Shown here: positions 23,722-37,173 of the stretch, one piece after another
How positions within the stretch are numbered: position 1 is the first letter of the stretch
Layout: every line of letters starts with the position of its first letter
Assembly (NCBI RefSeq): GCF_018139145.2
Contig: NC_059478.1
Span: 25,823,001-25,887,000 of the forward strand
Source: Gymnogyps californianus
Taxonomy: Eukaryota > Chordata > Aves > Accipitriformes > Cathartidae
Length of the DNA stretch: 64,000 bases
Direction: 5' to 3'
Made by a program: the position numbers and the translations under genes
The notes under the pieces: generated by a model
The model's database searches: none
What the model was told of the DNA's origin: nothing
The model's input: only the letters and a program-made list of their open reading frames with translations

Positions 23722-25690
23722 GTAAGTGTAACTTCAGCCTACTTCTTTTTAATCCTGCTTGCAATGTCGACAGTCTTGTAAAAATGCTGACAATCTTTTG
23801 AAGTAAATCAGGTTGAGTACATAACAGCGAAGCTAGAATTTGAGTTTTTCTGTTTTCACCTAGTGTATATTTTATTAATTAAAAGTAGGATTTTGTATAA
23901 AGTAATAAAATACAGTTTGTTAATTTCTTGGTTTATATCCAGTAGTCTTGTGAATATTCTTATGGAAAGAAGTGAAGTCTAAACTATGAGGCTTACCTTA
24001 TTTTTGAAACTTCACTTTTACAGATACTTGTAAAAACGTGTTAAGTGACTTTGCATACTTGTCTTAGAGTAGCCATTTTAGTTGAGCATTATTTAGAAAT
24101 TAAATGTCAAAGCAGACTAAATATTCCCATTTATTTTAGAGCTATGCTTCTTTATTACTTCAAATGCACAGTAGTCCAAAACCAGAATGCAATTCTACAA
24201 AGCAAATAATATTTATATTTTATTTTCAGCAACTATCATTAAGTTGAAATAAATACTCCTGCAATTTGTTTTGAACTTCAACATACTAGTGGAGTTTTAT
24301 TTTGTAGTGGTGCTGTGGAAGTTTCATTCAATTGCAATAGTATGGCAAATATGGTAATCTGTGTTAGTGTGACACAATGGCGTATGACAACTGAACTGAT
24401 TCTTCTGGAGTAAAACAGCTGGAAGTGAGTGATCTCCAAAATCTTGTGTGAGCTGGGCATGGAATAGATTTTTGCTTGAAAGCACTGTATTCCTTTTTTT
24501 TGCATTGTAATGGGATGTAGTCTATTACATACCTGCTAACATAAGTAATTGTTTATAGACCATGAACCTTGCCTGTTAAACAATAGGACAGGCATGGTTA
24601 ATTTAACTTCCTTTGGGGAAAATAGATTTACCATTTTAACATACTACCATTCATACCTTACTGATGCTTTAAGGCAATTACAGAATAATTGTAGCATTAT
24701 CTGAATATGTTCTATGTCTCACCTTTTTATATTTTGTGTATATTTTGATTTTTCTTTGTGCCAGCTTATTAATATTACTGAAATAGCTTGACATAGTGTG
24801 CTGCATATAACATGGTGACAGTGTGTTATGGTAGTGCATTTGCTCTTCATAAAATTAGCTGTATTTTACTTTTGTATAACTGAGTATATAGGAATAAGTA
24901 AGATTGTTTTTGAATAAACTGATACTTATTTTCAATGTATTTTAACTAGTCGGAACTTCATAACCAAGAAAATTGTTTCTGACCACAGATAATGAAAATT
25001 TCTGAAGCCCGATATGCTGATGGTTTAGGGCTTTTCTGAGCTTAGAATTTCTCTGGGATGTTGTATCTGTTTGACATGTGGGGGAGTGGTTTTTGTGATG
25101 ATGCTTCAGGGGAGTATTGGAAGGGAGGTTTGAGAAGCCCAAATGTCTACCAGTGTCAGCAGAAGACATGCTGGGAGTGAGAATGCATTTCCCTGGTTTA
25201 ACTGTGTAGTGTGGTGGAATTTCATAATTTTAGTAGTCTTCAGGATTTACTGTCTATATGTGGTGTTGTGTCTGTATGCACTTGGGTAGGTATGTATAAA
25301 TACACATGGATATATATAGGTGTAATTAATATCTACATAAAAAATGCTTTGGGAACTAAGAAAATATGCTAAAAGGGCATCAGGAAGTAAGGCAGATGTG
25401 TAAGTCCAAAAGGAAGTTAATGCTGGACTTTTTTTTTTTCTGTATCTTGGAGTAGACTTTTTAGAAGAAATTGTGGCTCAGGAAAGTGACCATTTTATGG
25501 ATAGCTTCAAGTTTAACAGTCAGGAAAAATGAAAAAGCTGTTGGTTCATGTTGGCACTGACAAGGCGATATATTTTAATTACTTTTTTTGGGGAGCTGGG
25601 TGATACTGGTTTGGAAAGCCACTGATGAAAAAAAACCTACTTTCCTAGTTCAAACTGGATGTTGATGGCTTTTAAAATGAACATCACAGC

Positions 25691-25890
25691 CTAAATTAGG
25701 TCCTCTAATCCAACCTCTCAAACTCAAAGCAGCGCTAATTCCAAAGTTAGATCAGGTTACTGAAGGTCTTGTCGAGGCTGGTTTTGAGTATTTCTGGGGA
25801 TGGAGATTCTGCAGCCTTTCTTGGCACCTGTTCTGGTACTTAATCACTTGCACTGTGAAAATATTGTTTCCTTTATGTTTTTGTACAGAA
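25691..25890 (-). mobile_element. Avian CR1 LINE 3' end, antisense
   Basis: The plus strand is readily recognised as the reverse complement of the chicken-type CR1 3' region. Landmarks in order are CCTAAATTAGGTCCTCTAAT, CCAACCTCTCAAACTCAAAG, CCAAAGTTAGATCAGGTTAC, GGATGGAGATTCTGCAGCCT and CACTGTGAAAATATTGTTTC. It is a short 5'-truncated copy, as is typical of CR1, and moderately diverged. The usual terminal ATTCTATGAT octamer repeats are not evident at its left edge. This copy is the best evidence that the DNA is avian. Confidence 0.9.
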
Positions 25891-26028
25891 GAACACTTTC
25901 CACAACCTATTAGTACTACTTCATGTAATATTTACAAATTGACTACTGAAGATTGATTGAGATGAACAAATTATCTTAGGGTTTTTTTTCCATGACCAGT
26001 GTTCCTGTTTTATCTTGATAACCTCTGA

Positions 26029-26046
26029 TTTTTTTTTTTTTTTTTT
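26029..26046 (+). repeat. T(18) homopolymer
   Basis: Eighteen consecutive T residues in a generally pyrimidine-rich part of the intron (about 25.98-26.75 kb). Confidence 0.85.
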
Positions 26047-27032
26047 GCTGTTTTTAACACAATTAATTTAGACTTGTACTGATGTGGCTTGCTGCGACTG
26101 CCATGTTTTAGGGGTTTTGTCCTTTTTTGTTTTCATAGCTTCCTGCTCATTTCGCATCTTAAATGGTGGAATCCTTTTTATTTTTTGGTGAAGTTTTAGT
26201 CTTCCTTCTCTTCTGCCTTTCCCCCCTATTGCTTCCTGTAACTCATTATAGGGACAATGAACATACTTCTTTCCTTTTGTGTGTTATTCCTGCTGACTAA
26301 CAGAAGCAAACTGATTTTTTTGTTTTCCTTTTTTCTGTCCCTATGGAGACCACTATCTATAAGGCAGTAATCTGAATTTCCAGGTGCTTTTCCAATCTCC
26401 TCACTCTTTGTTCATATCAACAGAAATCTTTAATCTAACTGTTACTGGATCAAACTCTTTTTCTCTGACCTTTCTGAATTTTCTTTCACTTTGCTTTCTC
26501 TGACTATTTTGAAAGTACTGTTGATCTATTCCTTTCTTATTTTCAATGGTCACCTGTTCAAGGACCAAGGTTGCATGACTTTCAGGTTTCCTTGTGCTCA
26601 TCTCTCACAGGTGCTTACTCTTTTCAAAACCTATTCATTTTTTCCGCTGTTAAATAAACCATTCACTATCACCAGCTCTTCCTGTTCTTTAACAAATTCA
26701 TGCATATGTTTTCCTTGTGCTTCTTGTTACCTCCATTACCTGAAATACGCTTAATATCACTACTGTGATACTTTCTATCTTCTCTGAGAACTCTCTTCTG
26801 CTGTGATCCCTGCAGTAATAGCCATGTAGTAGTGTAAGCAGATAAACTAAGGGAACAGGAATTGTTCCTACAGGCAAAGTCAATATATTGGCGCTTGGCC
26901 CGTCTGTATCACCTTCCTCATTTGTTCAGTCTGTTTTTGTTGCATCCTGTTTGGTGTCACAAATTTGGTCTACAAATTTGTAATAGTGAAATATGTGGAA
27001 TTGAAGATCAAGGAGGGGCAAATCAGATTTTC

Positions 27033-27078
27033 GATGTATAAATATATATACATATAAATATATACATACACACACATA
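27033..27078. repeat. Degenerate TA/CA microsatellite
   Basis: Imperfect alternating purine-pyrimidine repeat: TATAAATATATATACATATAAATA continuing into ACACACACATA. It is a simple-sequence tract with no coding content. Confidence 0.8.
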
Positions 27079-27485
27079 ACATGCTCACAGTCTGATGTAG
27101 CTGTGCAATAGTATTGACAGAAGGCTGAGAAAGTGCTTCTAATAATGGAATATTCTTTTAATTTCTAGGCTTTCATTTTAGGTAATGAACTTGGACTATT
27201 GACATAAGCTACTGCCTAGGGACAAGTGCTAATGCAGGTGGTGGAGCTGCTTCTGCTGCATTGGGCAGAGATCTGTGTTTTTTTAGTTATTTGTCATGAT
27301 GTAAAATACATTGTGATGTTAGCCACAAATATTATGATGCTACCTAGGTTTGTTATTGTTTCCTATACATTTGTATCATTTGTGGTTGCTGGTATTTTTG
27401 CACAGATGAAAAGTAGTAGTACCGAGTGAGTCCCTGTGAAGATGAGCTTGTATTTTGAACATCACCTTGTACTAGAAATCTGTGA

Positions 27486-27509
27486 TTTTTTTTTTTTTTT
27501 TTTTTTTTT
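27486..27509 (+). repeat. T(24) homopolymer
   Basis: Twenty-four uninterrupted T residues followed by GCATTGCAG. It superficially resembles a very strong polypyrimidine tract with a CAG acceptor 9 nt downstream. I found no recognisable exon after the CAG, although an 82-codon frame (27,513-27,758) follows. Confidence 0.85.
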
Positions 27510-27924
27510 GCATTGCAGTGGCTGCTGCATGTATGCTCTTACTCTTCTCACACATGCAAGAAATTAGAGTTTCTATCCCCCAAATCCTTACGAGTTAGTG
27601 CAAGTAGGAAAAGTAGTGGAGAGTGTGATATTCCAAATTTCAGATACTTGTCATGGAGCTTACATTCTGCATTTGTGGTACTTGAGCAGTATTCAGATGT
27701 GGTTGGACATTATCATCACCACAGTTCTCTGCATCCACATCTTTCTACAGAGTGCTAGCCCCCTTTCATTTTCTGCTGAAATTTGGGCTAAGTTCAACTA
27801 GTTAATTTACTTTGAACCCTTTTCGAGCTGGTTTCAGTGTAGATGTGAAACACAGACTGCATCACAGTACTTGAATGTGTTTATCTTGGCTAGTGTTTTC
27901 TACTACACAGCATGTTTGACTAAA

Positions 27925-27957
27925 ATACATACATACATACATACATATATATATATA
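27925..27957. repeat. (ATAC)n-(AT)n compound microsatellite
   Basis: About five ATAC/CATA units run into an AT dinucleotide repeat. It is a perfect simple repeat and likely length-polymorphic. Confidence 0.9.
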
Positions 27958-30900
27958 AAAATGTAAAAAACCCCAGTAGAATGATTTCTTAATTCTAAAG
28001 ATAAATCTTACATTTTCTTCCTGGTGAGGTGGGAAATAGGGCATGGAGAATATAATCTCGGAATATTTGGTGAACTTGTTTTTGAGCTTATTTGTTTTAC
28101 TCAAAGGACTGAGCACTTTTTTGTTTTATGGGGAAAGGGAATGAGGGAATCAGTGGTTACAGAAACTCTAAGCTTCAGTATATTTAACAAGACGGCTTAC
28201 TGTACTGTTCAGTTTTCTGTATAGTTTAAGCCTTCTCTGGGACATCTTTGGACATAATTTAGAGACCCTGAAAATTGACATGCTCTTCAATTTTGTTTCC
28301 TTAAGAGTGTCTTTCATAATTACTGAGGACTTTTTTTGCTGGCTACAGGGCTGATTACAAGATCTAATAAAGCCTGCAGTTAGTAAGAATGTTGCTTTTT
28401 ACAGTATTTTTATAAAAAGTTAGAAGTAGAAGTTGTGTTCTATAAAGGAAAAGAAGCTGTTTATAGTGAGGGGAGACTGTGAATGGGACTCAAAATTCTA
28501 TTTTTTTTTCCCTGCTTTTTTAAAACTTTTGAAATACGTATTAACTGAAAGGTTAATAGTTAAATTTTAAATTAACTTTAAATTAAAGATTAACTTTAAA
28601 TTTAGTATGAAAATGCCTGCATACATACACATGTGAAAATCTTCAGATATTATGAGTTTATTGGATTTGAGTTTTTGGAACTGCCTGCTACAAGGTATCC
28701 TGCTATGGGAAATATTGGCACCTACTCCCAGGAGAAATCTAGCTTTGCTTTTACAGCCTTTAGAAGAAATTTGACTTTGAGTGGCTTTTTAAAATTATAT
28801 AAATTACTCTCATCTTTACATCTTTGATTCTTGTGGTGCATTTTTCTTGACTTAGATGTCTTCTAGTGCTATGCTGAGCTGTGCAAACCATCTGATAACT
28901 TTCAGTTACTCTGCAACCCCCTTTAAACTCCCTCCACTCCCCCAGATCCTCACTTCAGTGTTCCACAAACAAAACTTGGTCTGGCCGGGGATGTTGTGTG
29001 CCTTGGTTTGGGGTTTGGCCTGGACTATATAATTTTCTTTGTGCTTGAGGCTTGGTGAGAGACAATGGGAAGTATGCTGAAACGAAAGAAAACGTTCAGG
29101 TTTTGAATGGGTTTGGTTCCTCTCCCATACTAGAGATTTATATCCTTTTGGGATACCTATGATGTGTTTAAGAGACACAAAGGGAAAAACCCCTCACAAA
29201 TTGATATTAAAAAGTTTGAGCATCTTTCCTCATAATCTTTGAGGGGATTGTTTTAAATAGCATTATTCTAAAATCTTTGAATAATAAACAGTATAAATTG
29301 GATAATATTTCTCTTAATCAAGCTAAACAGTGGTGCATATGCTGGCTTCCTGTAATTACCAGCAGTGTTCTCAAGTATACATGGAATAAGGGCTTTGGTC
29401 TGTTCTTAAAACAACGGAAGAATGATGGTGTTATGTTTGTATCAAAGCAAAACTGACAGGTCTGATTTGAAAGCTCCAGCTTAAGTGTTCTTTAGAAAGA
29501 AAAAAAACAATTTTATTGAAAATATGTTTAGAAAAAATGTGGATATTTCTTTGAGTTATGAAACTTACCTCTGGAAGATAACATTAGAAACTTCAGTGTA
29601 AAGTTTCACATTTGAAGCCTGGAATAACTTAGGGTGGTTTTCTGTAGTTACTTGTCATTATAGTTACTTGAAGAATTCAAAACTCCAAAAGACAAAACAG
29701 ATTTCCCATGGAACATAATCACATTTTCTTTCTAATTTAGATTCTTTGCATTAGCAAGACTTATTTTATGCTGCTTACAGATTTACCAGGAACATAACCG
29801 AATCCACAGATCAGATGTCTGCTGAAGGGCTTCCAACAGTGATGATGTAGGCAGTCACCAGTTATATTGACATCTGAAGAAGAGGTGGTAATACGAGAAG
29901 ATAAATAAAATGATTCATGCAGATACTGAAATTGTAGACTTATCTTAGGATACAAGAAATTGCATACTGTTTTTCTTTTAAAAATAGTTTTTAAAAAGTC
30001 ATCTTTTCAGGCTAGCTTCCGAAAGAAACAAGATGTTATGCTCAAGCTTGGTTCCTATTCTCCCAGTAAATTTTCAACACCTGAAATGAATTAAAATTTG
30101 GACTGGAGATGATGTCCAAAAGATAGTCTAAGTTCTTCAGCCTCTGTGAAAATTAGCAGCTGACAGAAGGAGAGGGATCCACATTAATGTTAGCACAGTG
30201 GTGAAGGCCAAATGAACTTGCTGTTATACATAGGTTGGCTGGTCAATAGCTGTGGGTGTCCAGACTAGCTGGACAGTGTGCACTGTCTTTTGCTCAGGTG
30301 GAGTGTCTGAAGGGACTTGAGTGAGGAGAAGGAGGATTGGGGAACACTGACTACAGATGAATGGTTAGTAGAATTCATTAACTAGATCAGTCATAAGCAA
30401 CTTGTTTTGACTAAACTCAGTCTGTGGAAACAAATCGTGAAGTTCTATTACGCGAGTCTGGTATAATCTTGTGCTTGGATGCCATATGTTATAACATAGG
30501 AAAATGGATTGTTATGATGTGTATGAGTATACTACACTTCATTGTCGGACTGAGGATTTATGCTCAGAGAGGTATGGAGCATTGCTGATTTTTGGTGGAT
30601 ATCTGCCTGGCACGTGAGCTTTCACACTGGCTTGATTTTTCAGGATTGGTGCTTCTGGTCCACTTTGCAATGGAGTAGGAAATGGAACTGAGTTTGGGGA
30701 GCATATGCTTCTGGCATTTGCTTTGAAGACATTAGAAAATATACCAAGGGAAAAATGTGAAACCTTGTCAGAATAAAAAGTCCTTGAAATATGGACAAGG
30801 ATAAAAGGTTAAATGGTTTGCTCAGGCAGAAAAGATAGCATTTAGCTGCTGTCTTCGGGGTATTGTTAAATTGGTCTGATAATTTGCTATAGTTATGCTT

Positions 30901-33900
30901 AAATAAATGCTTTCAGTTTGTCAGTAAGGACTTTGTGAGTGCTTGTATAGCCGAACTAAACTTTTATTTTCAGCCTGTGAGAAAAGATAAAAATGCCAGT
31001 AATTAATTCTACTGCTTCAGGAAGAAAGGTTTTGTTAGCAGATGACTGCATGAAAGAATGGTTGTATGTGTGTGCATCTGAGTCTAAGTAGATGTTGGAC
31101 AAAGGGGTTCTTCCCAAAGATAAACAGTAGTATCTTTGTCATACATTTCATTGGCTTGAAAGTGTCTGCTTGGTAGACTTTCTTGTTGCCAGGAGGGCAC
31201 GATGAACAGTTTTTGCTGCTGCTGGTAGTTGCAGGGGTTGCTGTGTAGAGTGGCTTTTGTTTCTTTTCCCTGCCATTAGCTGCTTGGGGTGCTTCATTTG
31301 TGTTAATATCACTTCATTTTGTACTTGCATAATGCTAGAAGTCCCAAATCTTAAAAGAAAAGCCAGTTCTCCAACCTAGCAACATAACATGCCGCTACCG
31401 TGCTGCAAGACTAGTCTGCTTATCTTTAATAGTCTTCGCTGCTTACACAGACCCACTTACCTCTTTAATGAGAAGAAATGTCCTGCAGTGAGGCAGCATG
31501 TATTTTGCTTCTAGGCTTATGTCATCAGCCTAGAAGTTGAAATTGGTTAGAGCACTTTTTTATTTTCCTGTCAGTTCTGCTGATTATGGTTGCCTCTTCA
31601 GTTTCTCTAATACATTGAAAGATAGTGGGCTTTATAAAAGGAAACCTAATTAAAACATGCCAAGTGAAAATCTAATTTTGAAAAGCTTATCAGTATTGAT
31701 TTGGGGCAGGTAGTCCTCTCATATTTTCAAGGGATAAATATGAAGTATTTTTGCATTCTGAATATTTGTAAATTCTGGCTACTATGCAAATAAATGACAA
31801 AAATATATTATGAGTTGCAGTATTTTAATAATGCCTAGAAAAGACTCTCTAAAATGTCAAGAGACATTTAAAGTTAGTTGTGAGTATGTAGCAGTATTTC
31901 CCATATGATTTAGCAGTTGTTCCTCTTTTACTTTGTATTAAATTGCTTTACCGAAGCCGTTAGTATTTATGGGACTTCTAGAGGTACGGGATTTTACCAT
32001 TTCCAGGATCAAGACAGGACAGGCTTTTCAAGGTTAGTTGTTCTTGAATTCCTAGAAGCTATTATTTAAAAAACATGGAGTAATCTGTGGACACCAAAGT
32101 GTCTGTACAAAATGTCTGTGGTGTTTTTGTGTTATTCTCTGAAGTTTATGATATTAAATCTTCAAATGGGGTTTATTTTTAAGAGTTGCATACCCTAGAC
32201 TTTTTTGGTATGCATGCTTGGCACAACAGTGAGATGCAGGTATCTGGATTACTTTATTCAGCAGCTATGTGAGCAGCAGAGTCTTTTTGCCCACCAGAGC
32301 AGTGTGCAACTATTTTCCTCTTAGCATCCAAGACAGTTCAGGTGTTCCTTATAGTTTGTGTTCAATTATGTGGATATATTCTGAATTTTCAAATCTGTGA
32401 ATATACTTTAGCAGCCTTTTTCCTTACAGGAACAAACTGTTTAAAGTTTACATACGCTTTCAGGAATTGAAGAAATGGGGTTGGCTTTGGTGGGCTTACT
32501 AAAATTTTGCTATCTGAATGTTCATGTTTCTACTTGTTAAAGGTTTTTCTTAATTGTCATGCAGGTTAAGTAGTGTAAATTCTGGCCTGGCTATCAGTGG
32601 CACATTTGAAAGAAATTGCTAAACAAAATAAAAGCCACCTAAAAATGCAGGAAATCCAAGTGGCATGGAAATGATTTATTAGACTACGTTTAATGTAACC
32701 AGGTACGCTTTAGAAATATGCATTTTCACTTTACTCATCTCTTGTGAAAACACTGTATTTGTACTGTAAATAATGCAGCACAGAGTTCCCTAAACTTGGC
32801 TTATGAGCTTTGAAATCATTATCTCTATTTGGAAAATTTATTACAAATCACATTTTGTAGTTTTGTGATTCAGAGCCAAAAAGAAAGACTGGTAGGTTAT
32901 GCATCTATTCATTTGAATTTGCTAGTCCTATTTATTCCATACTAGAAAGCTAATTTCAGTTTGAATTCAATTATTGGATACTATAGCATAAATACATAAT
33001 ACATGGCATTTTACATAAATGCTGCTATATGATTAAACTTTGAAGTTTCTCTTTTTGCTTTAAGGATCAAGAATGATATCCAGTAAAAAGTATTAAGTTG
33101 TTTCAGATTTTGATAGTCTTTATTCTAACATTCAACCTCACTGTCCTTAACTATTCTTCCATATCAATTTTATTGATATGTCTGAAGGTAATAAGGTCCA
33201 TTTTTCCATGCATTCTGACATGTTGTCTGCTGCGGGTATTTGGGTGTTCTACTGCAGGCTTTTCATAATACAGTGAATAAAGCGTTTAATTCTTCTGCTT
33301 TCTATGCAGGATATCCTGATATAGTCCTTCTACTCCCATAGAAGAATTTCTTCTTTCTTAAATAAACTATTGCATTTATGGTTTTGTATTCTTGTTCCTC
33401 TTTGGAAATGAGATATATATCATTAAAACCAGGGCTTTGAAGTTAGCAGCACTTTGTCTATGAATACAAACAAGTAATTCTCTGGATGGAAAGTGGTTCA
33501 ACTTTGTTTTTACCTGTCTTTGGTCAAATCTATAAATGACTCATTTTGCTAATGGCAATGATCCTTTTAAATTGGATTGTTTTAGCACAACAGATGCTTT
33601 TGTAGCTGCAGGTTTCTCTTTCCAAAATGCTCTTGGATATTAGTGTGATAAAATCATGTTTGGAATGAAGATTAGTATAATTATTGCCTATTGTATGGCA
33701 TAGCTTAAACAACTGTAACCCGATATAATTATTTTTAAATTACTTTCATCAAAATATGAAAATATTAATTGAATTTGACATTTATCACTTGTTTTATATC
33801 AGCATAGGCTAATAAATGTCACTTGTATTGGCAGCCAAAAAAATGAAATGATATCAGACGTCGTTGGGGTAGGTTAGTGTAGTCCGTGAATAAGGTCCTT

Positions 33901-36900
33901 TCTGCTCCATTTGTTCTGTGAGCTGTGGCTTGTACATGTTGGTAATGACTCTAGGCTACATTGGTTTGAAATAGAACAAGCCAAATCCGTGGTTGTCTCC
34001 TTCCCAGCAAATGTGTGGCCCTCAGACTATTGTAAGGTGCTTCTAATATTATGCTGCTTTTTGTCTTTAGGTGTATGTAGTGATCTCCTTCTCTGTAAAA
34101 ATATGTGTAATTTAGCTTTATGCTTCGTAATTGTAGTGAACAATTTGGCCAAGGTGGAAGAATGTGTACCGACTAGCAGAGGGATCTGCCTGTGGGGGCT
34201 AATTGTTTGGTGCCTGTTGGGAGGGGATTGGGATCTGAAAAAACTTAAACAATGAGGATAAATTTAAAGGCCAGAGGAATGGATTGTGGTGAGGTAAGGG
34301 CAAGAAAAAGATTGGAGGAGACTTAAACAGGAACATTAGTGATTTTACGTTTCAGATTGATATGAGGATTACAAAGGCTGTGGGCTGACAGTTAATTCTC
34401 TCTAATGGTCTCCAGTCATTTACTATTTGTTTGTCTAGCTTTTATCTTCTCTTCCTTTCTTAAATGTGAATGTCATGCAGCTTCCTGTTCTGAGCTTGTT
34501 GACTGTTTTGGCAGGCCCTACCTTAAAACTGTGTGCCAAATTCAAACCTGGCAGTTCTGTTGCACTTTGTGTCTCAAAACATTTATTTATGAAATAGCAC
34601 CCAAAACTTGTTGTATTGAAATGGGCAAATATTAAAGATTTTTTAACAACTGTATGATCAGGGACAGTTTTGCTCTGTGCTGGTGACTGCTTGCTTGTAA
34701 ATTTTGATAGTTTGACAGTGCTGAGCTGATATTTTTCTTCCAAAGTAGCTACCATGAAGAAAACCCCTCAGGGACATGAGACTACTGTAGACTTTCAGAA
34801 AGCAATGTTGTGCTTGATTAAGTTTAGACAGATGATGGAGTGATGTAGTAAAATAATTTTTGTTAAGGCATAATATAACATAGAATGCAATGTAGTACCA
34901 TTGGGACTGATAAAAATGAAATACTAAAGAAGAACCATGCCCTTACATATAGCTTTCAGCAGCAGATGCAATAGATGTAATTTAGTTGTGTGGTGCTGGA
35001 AACATAATATTGATTTACCATGAATCAAGAGAAATAGCTTGTACCTTGCCTGGTTGTATGGATTGCAGCCATCTTGGTGAAACGGGCTACCTAAAAATGG
35101 TACTGTAAGAGAATTCCTTCTTTTTGATAGTGATGGGGAGGCGATTGTAGCCAGGTAAAAAATCCAGTTACGTGTCTAAATGGGGAGTTGAGAGTTACTT
35201 CAGGTGCTGTTGTTGGGAACTGCCAATTTTCCATGTACTTAAATCGTTCTTTTTAAAAGGTATGAGTTATTGAAAGCTAGCCCTCGCATAACTTGCATAA
35301 AATTGAAGGCAGTGGAATGACAGGGGTTTGGGGTAGAACTTGCCTTGCATTACTTGCACAAATAACTTCATCTTTTTGTGTAGCATTCGTGTACCACAAG
35401 ATAATCATATTTTTTTCTGTTAAAAAAAAAATCAAACAAAATAGCATTTGAGGTAAAGTTGCAATTACTTCAGAGAAGATTAGTCTGGTTACTGTGTGGC
35501 ATAAACTTTCTATTTTTGACTTCCTTCTGAGAGGCAGTAGTTCTTTTGGTCTTTACTAAGTGAATTACTGGATGAAGTGATTTCCATTCCTTGCTTGTGT
35601 TTTTTGGCAGACAGTATAATGCTAACAAACTGTTTTACTAACTTCACCTTTCAACCAGAAACAACCGTGTTTTCTTATTGTTTAAGAGGTTGGTGTATGG
35701 CTTTCATTCATTTTTTCCTTAATCCTCAGGTGACCTAGTTTCTTCCTGAAGTAACATGAATTTAAATACCCTTAATATAGACACTGATATTTTAAACAAA
35801 GCAGTCTAGTATTGGTGTCTTGGGTTCTTGAAAACTGATTTGTTGGGTCTCTATGTGCTGGTCACTAGTATCAGGTGAAAGTGAGTATTTCAAGAAACGA
35901 CTACTTATTTTTATTTTATTTTTGAACTTACAAAAATTCCCCATTGTAGGCAACTTAAAGCCTTCCCACAAGAGGGCTTTGCCTCCCTTCGTTATTCCTC
36001 ATTTATCCTTAAGCCACAGTGTTCAGATCCTAGTTGTTCTGCAGGTGAAGTCAAACAGCATTGCAGAACTGTGCATGTTGTATAATGGGACTCGAAAGGA
36101 GGCTTTATACTTAAGTTTCTTCTGTTTTCTGAAAACTTTGGAATTTAACAACAATCATTTCAATATTCTCTTCTTTCAGGAAGTGAGCTTGATTAGAGGG
36201 CTGCTAAATTAATGGCAGCAGGGTGCATTGTGTAAATGAAACCTGACCACTTGAGAGAAGTGATTTTTTAAATGGAATGGTTGCATTTTTTTTTCCCCCA
36301 GCTAGCCAACTCAATTTCTCCGCAAGTATTCTTGGTGAAGAATTAGTGCTTCTAAACTCCTAGGAGGCAGATTTGAGAAAGCATTAAAATAATTCCTTTT
36401 GGTATTTCAAGAGCCCCCCTGCTCCCCTGAAGAAAAAAAATACGGCAAGATATTTAGCTGTAAAAATAAAAATAGGATACCTTTGTATGTGGGCTGGGCT
36501 TTTGGGTCTTTGCTGAATGTTTTTATGGAACTGGTTGATTTGGCTTTTGTTTACTTTATAAAAAGGAAGAAATGAATGCTGTTTGTTTTCATGAACCAAT
36601 GACTGGCATAAATTTACAGTCGTCTTGTGTGGAACATGATGTTGTTAGGATGGGGAAGGATGGGTGACCCAAATTATATGTGAAAGCTGCAAGCGCTCAA
36701 ACTGTTTGAGATGCCAAGTCAGTTCTAATAGAACTCTCAAAAAAATGAAATTCCTATTTAGTATTTGCGTAACAAGCAGGTTTAGGGACTGTATTATGCT
36801 ACACAAATATAGGGAAAAAAAAAACTTCTATAACTCTTGAAATGAATGGGGATTCTTTCCTAAATGTCAGCCGTGTCCCACATTCTCTGCCACTTTTAGT

Positions 36901-37173
36901 CTTGGATGTGTGTCAATTTTAAAAAAAGCAAAAATAGAATAAAATTCTTTTATAAGTGTAACAGATAGTGATTGATAGTTGGTGTTATGGCTAGAAATCG
37001 GTTTTAAGCACAATATTTTGGAACAGTTTGAGCATTACTATAGGCTTTTACTTAACGTGCCTCTCAATCTTGTTTCTGCTCTCTCTCTGTCTTTCAACCA
37101 TGCAAACAGATATATTTGGATATGATATCTTTTTTGATCTGTTTGAAATAACATTCACTTCACTGTTAAATAA
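27958..37173. other. MAST4 intronic sequence without recognised features
   Basis: AT-rich intron with no exon or named repeat. A small AT-only tandem duplication with an 18-bp unit (ATTAACTTTAAATTAAAG) lies at about 28,571-28,604. Open frames such as 33,911-34,255 and 35,853-36,212 are hydrophobic, AT-driven translations with no motif. Confidence 0.5.
28571..28604. repeat. Two-copy 18-bp AT-rich tandem duplication
   Basis: ATTAACTTTAAATTAAAG is followed directly by ATTAACTTTAAATTTAG, a nearly exact second copy. The TTTAAATT core is also present just before it. This is a slippage-type duplication. Confidence 0.75.
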
